A stretch of 64,000 nucleotides of DNA from Planctomycetota bacterium (GTDB lineage: Bacteria > Planctomycetota > UBA8108 > UBA1146), in the NCBI GenBank assembly GCA_016776905.1, contig JADHSM010000015.1, positions 1 to 64,000 on the forward strand. Direction: 5' to 3'. Below the pieces are notes generated by a model. It made no database searches. It was not told where the DNA came from and saw only the letters and a list, made by a program, of their open reading frames with translations. The position numbers were made by a program, and so were the translations under genes. Numbering within the stretch: position 1 is the stretch's first letter; each line of letters opens with the position of its first letter. Positions 43,970-51,684 of the stretch are shown here, in pieces.

Positions 43970-44970
43970 TTGCCCAGCTTTTTACGCATATCCTCACGAA
44001 AAGCTTCAGCCTCTGCGCGCCGAATAATTCTCGCCGGAACATTGACGATACCTCCTGGAGGTATCACACCTTTGTCGCCGCCCGCGAGAGCTTTTAAGAT
44101 GGCAACGGATCGAGCACCGTACTCATAAGGATTCTGAACGACAGTTCCATGCACGGTGCCATCGATGATTCCTTGTAAGGTTCTTTCATCTTCATCGAAT
44201 CCAATGACCTTCACCTCTGAGATGCGGCCAGATTGCTCAAGTGCTTCCAAAATAAGAGGTGGGTTGTAAGCGAATAATCCAACACATCCCGCGATGTCCG
44301 AGTGCTTCGAAAGGATGTCTTCGACATTGGCCTTCCCTTTTGCCATATCAAACTGATCCGTGAGGGTGCCTACAATTTCAAAACCGTTACCCTTGATGAC
44401 CGCAGATGCATCTTCATACGCATCAACACCACGCTCTTGACCCAAAATCGTATCCAGCAATCCTTGTCGACGTAGACGAGCATTGTCCTGCTCCATGCGT
44501 CCTACGAAAATTGCGATTTTCCCGCCTGATGGCAACGCTTCTTTCACAAGCTCGCCACACAAGACACCCGCCTCATAATTATCGACGCCAACAAAACACA
44601 GCCTTGCAGATTCTGGAGCATCCGAATCATGGGTGATCAAATGCGTTCTGGCAGAAACTTTATCTAAGAATGGTGTTTGATTTTTTGGATCTATCGGACT
44701 GACAGCAATACCACTGACACCCTTTACGAGCAAATCCTCAATGATTCTTTTTTGGTCTGCCAGGCCATCAGGGGGCATGTGAAATGAAGCTGATACATTT
44801 AAATCGGTAGCGGCATCTTCGACTCCCTTGCCGGCAAGAACCCAGAAATCAGCGACGCCATTGGTAACAAACGCCACTCTGGTTTCCGCTGAACTAGAGG
44901 TGGTGGTGGTCGTCGTTTTGACGGTGCAGCCGACCATCAGTAATATCGCAATGATCATGAATCGTAGCAT
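43966..44970 (-). CDS. Sugar-binding lipoprotein of the ABC transporter (RbsB family)
   Basis: A 334-residue periplasmic-binding protein of the type-I (RbsB-like, Peripla_BP_4) fold. It carries a lipoprotein signal ending LLMVGC, then a linker of six Thr and three Ser (TTTTTTSSS). VAFVTNGVADFWVLAGKG starts the fold; VKGVSGIAVSPIDP, GVDNYEAGVLCGEL and VIGFDEDERTLQGIIDGT are typical strands. It delivers the sugar to the RbsC-like permease. The SDR gene lies 18 bases upstream, so one operon. Ligand unknown. Confidence 0.93.
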   Translation of the reverse strand: MLRFMIIAILLMVGCTVKTTTTTTSSSAETRVAFVTNGVADFWVLAGKGVEDAATDLNVSASFHMPPDGLADQKRIIEDLLVKGVSGIAVSPIDPKNQTPFLDKVSARTHLITHDSDAPESARLCFVGVDNYEAGVLCGELVKEALPSGGKIAIFVGRMEQDNARLRRQGLLDTILGQERGVDAYEDASAVIKGNGFEIVGTLTDQFDMAKGKANVEDILSKHSDIAGCVGLFAYNPPLILEALEQSGRISEVKVIGFDEDERTLQGIIDGTVHGTVVQNPYEYGARSVAILKALAGGDKGVIPPGGIVNVPARIIRRAEAEAFREDMRKKLGK

Positions 44971-44988
44971 GGGTCGTTCACTCTCAAT

Positions 44989-45750
44989 TCAGGGAAGGCA
45001 CACTCCACCATTAACGTGAATGTTTTGCCCAGTGATGAAACTTGAAGAATCACTCGCGAGGAATACGGTAGCACCTCCGAGGTCCGATGGCAGTCCCCAT
45101 CTCTTCATCGGGATAATGTCCAAGTATGCTTGCTTATCTTCTTCGGGGTCATGCTCATGCCTCTCAACTGGAATCCAGCCCGGTGATATGGCATTCACCG
45201 TTATCCCATCAGGCGCCAACTCATTGGCCATGCTTCGGGTCCACCCTAGTTGGCCACCTTTGGCAGCAACATATGCACTAAAGGGGGCAACTCCTCGGGT
45301 ATAAACCTCGCTGGCGATATTGATAATTCTGCCCCACTGCTGCTCTCTCATATGAGGTAAAAATGCTCTTGTCAGCAGATACGGACTCTTGATGAAAAAG
45401 TCGATCATCGATTGGTAAAAGTCCCAATCATATTCTTCGATAGGCTTCAAAGGCTGAGCTGGGGTGGCATTCAAAACAACTCCATCGACAGGCCCCAATT
45501 TATCAGTAATTTCATCATTGAGTCTGGTCACATCATCAGGATCGATCACGCTAGCCCTGAACAATGCGCCTTCATACCCAGCTGCCTGGAAGTCTCCAAA
45601 TGCAGCTTCAGCACGTTCCGTATTATTCTGGTAGTTCATGGCGACTCGTGCCCCTGCAGCCCCTAGTGCGTGCGCCATGGCCTTCCCCAAGCCTGTCGTC
45701 GACCCCGTTACTAAAAACGTACGATTCTGCAGGGAAAATGAAACGGACAT
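44989..45750 (-). CDS. SDR-family oxidoreductase of the sugar operon
   Basis: A 253-residue classical short-chain dehydrogenase, first gene of the operon with the sugar transporter. FLVTGSTTGLGKAMA is the cofactor loop, VLNATPAQ stands where NNAG is usual (NATP, an uncommon variant), INIASEVY gives the Ser and YVAAKGG the Tyr/Lys. FITGQNIHVNGG is the family C-terminus. ATG 45750 with GGAGAG upstream is chosen over an open frame eight residues longer. Probably oxidises or reduces the imported sugar or polyol; that is inferred from the operon. Confidence 0.92.
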   Translation of the reverse strand: MSVSFSLQNRTFLVTGSTTGLGKAMAHALGAAGARVAMNYQNNTERAEAAFGDFQAAGYEGALFRASVIDPDDVTRLNDEITDKLGPVDGVVLNATPAQPLKPIEEYDWDFYQSMIDFFIKSPYLLTRAFLPHMREQQWGRIINIASEVYTRGVAPFSAYVAAKGGQLGWTRSMANELAPDGITVNAISPGWIPVERHEHDPEEDKQAYLDIIPMKRWGLPSDLGGATVFLASDSSSFITGQNIHVNGGVCLP

Positions 45751-45909
45751 GGATAACTCTCCAATTCTGTTCATGCGTATGAAGCACTAAAACTGCTTGA
45801 ATAAACCCCTCCGGTCAACCTAGAGATCACGAGAGAGGGCTACTTATCATTTATTTTGACCAATTCGCTAAATTTAGGATCAGAAACTGACGAAATTCGG
45901 TATTATCCA

Positions 45910-46662
45910 ATGCAAGGGTCTCGAAAGGTGTGTGCCTTTTTGAATACGACAAGCTGCTACCGCCCTATTCTGCTACTGCTGTTACTCAGCATCGGCTGCG
46001 CCTTGTCTGATACAAGATCTAGCGATGCCTCCACATCCTCTAAAAGTGCTACGAGTTCATTTACCGATTCTTTGAAAAAACCTATCACGCGGGGTCCCAC
46101 AGTACCCATGTGAGTCGGCTGACCCGGTGAAGGAGCCTCGGTCTGGGGCTCAGGAGAAATTCAAAGCGGAGGCTGGAATCTGACGATGCGAAATGTGCTC
46201 GTTGAGGAGACCAACAGAGAAAAATTAGAGTTTAGCCTCGTCCATCGTGTCTCTGAAGATCTTCAAGCAGGGGTTGAGTATGGAGCCGACTCTAATGAGT
46301 TGTATCCCATGATCAATTATCGACTCATCTCCGCGACAGATGATACCCCGGCTATCATCGTCGGAACCAGTTCGGCATGGCCTTCCGGAGAAGTCGATGG
46401 GAATGCATTTTTCATCTCCACAGCCACATTACTTAGCGACAGATCTAGCGGTTCACTCTCACTTTCCTACACTCCCGATGACGAGAGCTGGAAAATTCCG
46501 GCCAGTTACAGGTATGTCCTGACCGATGAAATAGATGCATCTTTGATCTGGGATGGAGAAAACCTACATCCCCTCGTTACATGGCGAGGATCAAAGATGA
46601 ACTTCTCACTAATTCTTTTAGGTGGCGAAGATCTGACTCTCTCCACAACCGTGAACTTTTAA
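45910..46662 (+). pseudogene. Lipoprotein/barrel-like gene interrupted by two in-frame TGA codons
   Basis: Two reading frames in the same phase, 45910-46113 and 46123-46662, are separated by TGA at 46111 and 46120 only. The first part has a lipoprotein signal (PILLLLLLSIGCALSD) and a Ser-rich linker; the second has alternating beta strands (LEFSLVHRVSEDLQAGVEYG, GSLSLSYTP, MNFSLILLGG) and ends in Phe like an outer-membrane barrel (TTVNF). Reading through gives one protein of about 250 residues, and both TGA differ from Trp TGG by one base (PM-W-VG-W-PGEG). The second part alone has no signal peptide and no good Shine-Dalgarno near its ATG at 46186. Alternatives: two separate genes, an assembly error, or TGA readthrough. 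Confidence 0.55.
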
Positions 46663-46849
46663 GCGAAGCGGCTTCCTCGCTTCCGGCCCCCACATCTCGG
46701 GATTCCCCCTAAAGCACCCATTTAGACCTCTTTGAAGGTTTCCAGCCGTCTCATATATTCCCAAAATCCTGTGTCCAGAACGGCTCCATTTCCGGATATA
46801 GAACATGTGGTAGGTCGATGATCAGGTGTGATATGAGGAGCGAACGTCA

Positions 46850-47938
46850 ATGAAAATCGCGATTATTGGTGGCAGCATAGCGGGGCTCTCAACGGCATTA
46901 CGTCTTCAAAATAGCGGTCATGAAGTCTCCGTTTGGGAAAGAAGAAATCCTACTTCAAGCGGTGGATTCGGAATGCTGCTGGATCAAAAAACTTTGACGC
47001 GACTCTCATCTTTGGGCCTTCGCCTCGACCCCCAACTTCAAAAAGTAACAAAATACGAAGCACATGATATTCACTCCGGAAGAGTCGTTCGTCGTGGCCT
47101 AAACGGATCATTTGCGATTCAACGTTCAACGCTCATCGATCATTTAAAAAACGAAATTAAACACCACTCCTTGAATTACGATTTCGAGTTCACGCATTTC
47201 GAGCCCAATTCCGGAAACAATGTTCAGCGGGCCTGTTTCTCTAATGGTCACAAAATCGATGCTGATCTTTTCTTAGGAGCCGATGGCGTCCGATCCTCTG
47301 TGAGGAATTTACAAGTTCCAGGGCCAGATTTAACTCCAGTTAAAACTGTTGAGGTCGTCGGCATGGCTGATATGAATTCCCTGCCCGCCAAGAGTCGCAA
47401 CACGTTCAAGAAATACATACACCAAGGTAAAGGAATCGCATTTGGAATAGTCCCGTGCGCAGGCGACAAAGTGATCTGGTATTTCCAGATCGATAACAAT
47501 AAATGGCCCCAGTCACTGGGCTCTAACCATCAGAGAAACCAATGGCTGAGTGAAGAATTATCTCACTGGCCCCATCAAGTTCGCAGAATTGCCATGTCCA
47601 GTAGATTAGAGAACACACACCTCTGGAGAACAACAGATCGAGACTTGCCCTTACAATTCCATAGAGGCAATACTCTCTTAATTGGAGATGCGGCACATCC
47701 CCTCTTAACATTCACAAGTCAGGGTGTTGGCTCTTCCATTGAAGACGCGGTGATCCTTGGGGATTTACTCGACGAATACGAAAGCAGTCCACACCAAAAT
47801 TTGGACGACTGCCTTGGGGAGTTTTCTGCTATCCGAAAACCGATTCTCGAAGGCCATTTAAAAAACGGGCGTGATCTACAACAGCGGTTTCTCGGGCAAC
47901 GCCCTCACTGCATAGATACATATCCAGTGAGCGCATAA
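46850..47938 (+). CDS. FAD-dependent monooxygenase (copy 1)
   Basis: A 362-residue flavoprotein of the p-hydroxybenzoate hydroxylase type. IAIIGGSIAGLSTALRL is the FAD-binding Rossmann loop, LGADGVRSSVR the DG motif, LLIGDAAHPL the GD motif that binds the flavin ribityl. No membrane segments. AGGAG stands upstream of the ATG. Its paralogue at 50580-51674 shares length and motifs. The two flank a PLP enzyme and a secreted repeat protein in one direction, which suggests a small biosynthetic or catabolic set acting on an aromatic or heterocyclic substrate. Substrate is inference. Confidence 0.9.
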   Translation: MKIAIIGGSIAGLSTALRLQNSGHEVSVWERRNPTSSGGFGMLLDQKTLTRLSSLGLRLDPQLQKVTKYEAHDIHSGRVVRRGLNGSFAIQRSTLIDHLKNEIKHHSLNYDFEFTHFEPNSGNNVQRACFSNGHKIDADLFLGADGVRSSVRNLQVPGPDLTPVKTVEVVGMADMNSLPAKSRNTFKKYIHQGKGIAFGIVPCAGDKVIWYFQIDNNKWPQSLGSNHQRNQWLSEELSHWPHQVRRIAMSSRLENTHLWRTTDRDLPLQFHRGNTLLIGDAAHPLLTFTSQGVGSSIEDAVILGDLLDEYESSPHQNLDDCLGEFSAIRKPILEGHLKNGRDLQQRFLGQRPHCIDTYPVSA

Positions 47939-47970
47939 CTCACTTCTGTCATCAGGAAGAGATTTCTCTT

Positions 47971-49161
47971 ATGAATACCCGCCGTGACCCGTTCAACTTT
48001 TCGGAAGCTTCCATCGACAAAGAACAACTCAGAAAAACGGCTTTCAATCTCCGTTGGGCAACCGTGGATACTGACGTGATCCCACTCACTGCAGGAGAAA
48101 TGGACTTCCCTGTCGCCCCCGAAATTACAGAAGCCATCACTCGTCATGTGAGTCACGGATATTTGGGATACCTCCCTGATTTGGGATTACCATCATTCAG
48201 AGAAGCCGTATCTGAAAACCTGAGGAAAAATGGCGTTCAAGCCCACCCTGATAGAATCATGGCCACTGACGGCGCGGCGTCTGCGTTAAGAATCGCATGC
48301 AATTCCGTGCTTTCCCCCGGCGACGAGGCCATCACATTTGACCCCATAGATTTCTTACTTCCTCATTGCTCAAAAATGGCTGGAGCAAAAGTGATTCGAT
48401 GCCCACTGGAAAAGGGCACAGGAAGGCTGATTCCCGATTCACTTGAGCAGCTTGTTTCTGAGAAAACAAAAGCCCTCTTAATTTGCAATCCACACAACCC
48501 AACAGGCCGGGTATTGAGGAAATCTGAACTACTTGAGATCGCAGAATTCGCCGAGCGACACCACCTTGTGATTATCAATGACGAAGTATGGTCAGATATC
48601 ATTCTTGGCTCGACTCCGATGGTTCACTTATCTTCGCTGTCTGATGAGATTAGTCAGCGCACGATCACGATTTCTGGATTTTCAAAGAGCTATGGGATTT
48701 CCGGTTTAAGGATCGGATATATCCATTGTCAAAACAAAGAGCTCTTTCATCAGATTATCGAGCGTTCAGATGTAAAAAGCACGACTGCTGGGGCTTCTGT
48801 ATTGTCGCAAGTTGCTGCTGAAGCGGCGTTACTCAACTGCTCTGAATGGCTGACCTCGTTCCGAGCCCACCTTGTAAAAATCGTGGAAGAGGGCTCTCAA
48901 CGATTATCTGGCATTCCAGGATTCAGTTGTCCCATTCCCGAAGGCACTTTCTTACTCTTCCCTGATATTTCTAAAACTGGATACGACGAAGAAACTCTCT
49001 CTAAAGAGCTCTTCAGCAATGCGAGGGTCAGCGTGGTCCCTGGAGCAGAACGGTGGTTTGGCCCCGGAGCGAGGGATCATATCCGCTTATCCGTAGCAAC
49101 GTCGATGGAGACTTTCAATGAAGCCTTAAGTCGTATTGAGATATTTTTCAAACATCGATAA
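47971..49161 (+). CDS. PLP-dependent C-S lyase/aminotransferase, MalY/PatB type
   Basis: A 396-residue fold-type I PLP enzyme. VIPLTAGEMDFPVAPEI near residue 30 is the MalY/PatB hallmark (W-x-A-D/E-M-D-F), ICNPHNPTGR is the cofactor Asn region, INDEVWSDI the Asp region and SGFSKSYGISGLR holds the Schiff-base Lys. MalY/PatB enzymes cleave cystathionine and other beta-C-S bonds; related enzymes transaminate. It begins 32 bases after the monooxygenase stop with AGGAAGAG upstream and is probably cotranscribed. Cytoplasmic. Confidence 0.92.
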   Translation: MNTRRDPFNFSEASIDKEQLRKTAFNLRWATVDTDVIPLTAGEMDFPVAPEITEAITRHVSHGYLGYLPDLGLPSFREAVSENLRKNGVQAHPDRIMATDGAASALRIACNSVLSPGDEAITFDPIDFLLPHCSKMAGAKVIRCPLEKGTGRLIPDSLEQLVSEKTKALLICNPHNPTGRVLRKSELLEIAEFAERHHLVIINDEVWSDIILGSTPMVHLSSLSDEISQRTITISGFSKSYGISGLRIGYIHCQNKELFHQIIERSDVKSTTAGASVLSQVAAEAALLNCSEWLTSFRAHLVKIVEEGSQRLSGIPGFSCPIPEGTFLLFPDISKTGYDEETLSKELFSNARVSVVPGAERWFGPGARDHIRLSVATSMETFNEALSRIEIFFKHR

Positions 49162-49257
49162 TTATTCCGTCTGATCTTCCTGTTCTTTCGGATAAACATC
49201 CCTGGCCAATATTTGTTTCAATCAGGAAGCAACGCACCGCCAAGGAAGGAACTTAAA

Positions 49258-50340
49258 ATGAAGACTCATGTTATCGCTATTGCTTCTATTCTGATTGCAT
49301 TATCGAACCCATTCGTGCACGCAGACGATCAAGAATTGCCGTTTCTTTCGATGCTCCCTGGGAATCCGGGAACCGAGATCGAAGATTCTGAAGTTGAATT
49401 CGAGAGGATCGATGGCGCGATTATTATTGAAGCTGAAACAGAAGCGCTGCAACCTGGCCACGCATACACCGTTTGGGCTATCGTTTATAACGACCCTTCG
49501 GACTGCAATGGACGCTGCAGCATGGATGACGACTTAGCCAATGATAGCGCTAGCGTTCTTTGGTCCGGCGTCGGCGTGATCGCCGACAGTGATGGTGAAG
49601 TTGAATTTGAGGCGGTCCTCGTTGAAGGCGAAGCTGCTGGTGAAATCCTGTTTGGAAATGGGCTTACCGACGCAAGTAATGCGATCATTCAACTCGTAGT
49701 CCGGGGACACGGCCCAGCCTCAGACGACCCCATGGTTCTCGCCGATCAGTTGTCCCTCTTTATGGGGGGCTGTGACACCAATGATTGTTTAGACGAACAA
49801 GTGGTCACACTTGGAGAACCCGTCATTCTTCAAAAAGATCGCCAGCCCTTCATCGATCGCGATCCGGAAAACTTCGGTGAGGTCATTTCTAAATCCCGCG
49901 TAAAGGTAGAGCGGGAAAGTGATCGAATCGAGATCACTGGAAAAACACGCCAACTGACTCCCGGATACGCCTATACCATCTGGGCGATTGTCTACAACGA
50001 TCCATATGCTTGTTCCGGAGCTTGCGACGGAGACGATAGCAATGTGTCTGGCCGATCAGTCTTCTGGTCTGGAATTGGATTCGTCGCGAACAACAAAGGT
50101 CGAGCACACTTTGAAACTGATTTGATTGAAGGGTACCTTCCTGGAGAAGTTCGGTCAGGAAATGGCCTCACAGACGCGAGCATTGCGGAGGTTCACTTGG
50201 TGATCCGCTGCCATGGTCCCGCTGCACCGAATGGCTCAGAACTTCGCGAAGCTCAACTATCGACCTTTGATGGGGGCTGTGAGCAATACGGTTGCGTCAA
50301 TGTGCAATCCGCAATGCTGTGCAGACTTGCACAAATGTAG
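49258..50340 (+). CDS. Secreted protein with an internal duplication, unknown function
   Basis: A 360-residue protein with signal peptide (MKTHVIAIASILIALSNPFVHA). ATG 49258 has AGGAAGG upstream; an open frame 15 residues longer lacks that. Two copies of a domain of about 130 residues follow. Shared landmarks are PGHAYTVWAIVYNDP/PGYAYTIWAIVYNDP, then Cys-x3-Cys with Asp-rich residues, LWSGVGVIAD/FWSGIGFVAN, GNGLTDAS, and LVVRGHGPA/LVIRCHGPA, ending GGC...C. The paired Cys and Asp suggest disulfides and perhaps metal binding. No family name is known to me. A terminator follows at 50395. Confidence 0.75.
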   Translation: MKTHVIAIASILIALSNPFVHADDQELPFLSMLPGNPGTEIEDSEVEFERIDGAIIIEAETEALQPGHAYTVWAIVYNDPSDCNGRCSMDDDLANDSASVLWSGVGVIADSDGEVEFEAVLVEGEAAGEILFGNGLTDASNAIIQLVVRGHGPASDDPMVLADQLSLFMGGCDTNDCLDEQVVTLGEPVILQKDRQPFIDRDPENFGEVISKSRVKVERESDRIEITGKTRQLTPGYAYTIWAIVYNDPYACSGACDGDDSNVSGRSVFWSGIGFVANNKGRAHFETDLIEGYLPGEVRSGNGLTDASIAEVHLVIRCHGPAAPNGSELREAQLSTFDGGCEQYGCVNVQSAMLCRLAQM

Positions 50341-50394
50341 GAGGATAGATTTCCCCTGACCTGACACAGGTCTCCTCGGAAGCTATTCAAGACT

Positions 50395-50437
50395 GAAAGT
50401 ACCCCATTCGGCTAATGCCGGGCGGGGTACTTTCTTT
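50395..50437 (+). terminator. Rho-independent terminator
   Basis: An 11-bp stem, GAAAGTACCCC (50395-50405) and GGGGTACTTTC (50424-50434), with an inner CGGC-TAAT-GCCG hairpin in the loop, then TTTT. It ends the 46850-50340 transcript. Confidence 0.9.
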
Positions 50438-50579
50438 TCCCTTGTCCCGATAAAAAATTTCAGGAGAAAAGGTCGCCACGAGAGCCTCTAACGGTAGACT
50501 AAATCGCTATATAAGACACAAGAGTTCGTATTTACATGCAAGACACTATTGCTTCATTATTGACCTGCAAAGAGCCCAC

Positions 50580-51674
50580 ATGCTGAATATAGCCGTATTA
50601 GGCGCCTCTATTTCCGGATTGGCAATAGCGCTTCGCCTCCAGAGTTCTGGACATCAAGTCTCAGTGTGGGACGGACGAAGATCATTCAGCGCGAGCAATG
50701 CTGGTTGGTTGTTCAATCATTCCTCATTGGCCCATCTCAGAGAACTCGGCATCGATCTCGCCGACATGACTCACAGGATCACTTCAGGAGAACAGATTCC
50801 CCATCACTCGAAAAATGCAGCTGCTCATTTTGAGTCGATATCCACACATGGAATCCGACAGCAGGTGTTGCACGATCGATTACTCTTCAAGCTAGGTACC
50901 AAAAATATTCATCTCGGTGCTCAATTTGATGAGTTTCAACCCCAACAAGGATACATCGTTAAATCTGCTCGCTTCCTTGATGGCCGCGAAGTGTTCGCAG
51001 ATCTCTTTATCGGTGCAGATGGCGTTGATTCAAAAGTGCGATCTGTTCAAATTCCAGGACCTCAACTGAGGCCTTTAAATATCATGGAAATTCGTGGAAC
51101 AACGACGGTCCCGGAACTTCCCCGGGAACTTGTCAAATCCTTCAAACTTTACGAAAACAACCGTCTAGGGATGAACGTATACCTGATCCCGACAGCTGAA
51201 AACGACATCAGTTGGGGTCTCCAAATTGATCTCAACCGTCATCCGCTCAAAGAGTTTCATAGCAATGGCAAACTCAATGAGATTTCAGCCTCGCTCTCCG
51301 AATTCCCAAAACTAGTGCGCAGATGCATTCCCGCTTCCTCGCTCGCCAACGGTCAAATTAGGGCATCGAAAGATCAAGAGTTTCCAGACCGATTCCATAG
51401 AGGCAATGTTGTATTAATCGGTGACGCTGCCCATCCTCTCACTTCATTCCTGGGTCAGAGTATTGATTCTTCTCTCGAAGACACGCAGGTACTGGGCGAT
51501 ATGATCGACGATTTGAGTAGAGGTAATATTGCGGATTTAGAAACGTGCTTCACTGACTTTATACGGCAGAGAAGACCCATACTCAGAGCTCGGCAAAGAT
51601 TTATAAGAAACCAAGAATCAGCACTCAAGGGTCATTTAGCCGTCAAAAATCAGAACTCAGTAGTAACTCTCTAA
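50580..51674 (+). CDS. FAD-dependent monooxygenase (copy 2)
   Basis: A 364-residue paralogue of the 46850 enzyme. IAVLGASISGLAIALRL binds FAD (the first glycines are GAS instead of GGS), FIGADGVDSKVR is the DG motif, VLIGDAAHPLTSF the GD motif. The two copies agree in layout and in many motifs (SGHQVSVWDGRR versus SGHEVSVWERR; RFHRGN before the GD motif in both). It has its own start after a terminator and leader, so it is separately transcribed. It ends ten bases before the stop of the convergent decaheme cytochrome gene with no visible terminator between. Substrate unknown. Confidence 0.9.
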   Translation: MLNIAVLGASISGLAIALRLQSSGHQVSVWDGRRSFSASNAGWLFNHSSLAHLRELGIDLADMTHRITSGEQIPHHSKNAAAHFESISTHGIRQQVLHDRLLFKLGTKNIHLGAQFDEFQPQQGYIVKSARFLDGREVFADLFIGADGVDSKVRSVQIPGPQLRPLNIMEIRGTTTVPELPRELVKSFKLYENNRLGMNVYLIPTAENDISWGLQIDLNRHPLKEFHSNGKLNEISASLSEFPKLVRRCIPASSLANGQIRASKDQEFPDRFHRGNVVLIGDAAHPLTSFLGQSIDSSLEDTQVLGDMIDDLSRGNIADLETCFTDFIRQRRPILRARQRFIRNQESALKGHLAVKNQNSVVTL

Positions 51675-51684
51675 GGGATAGTTC

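Noticed and set aside
46111-46122. Selenocysteine or a changed genetic code for TGA
   Set aside because: Other genes in the window end with TGA, no SECIS-like hairpin was evident just downstream, and Trp fits better than Cys at both sites. Left as a possible pseudogene.
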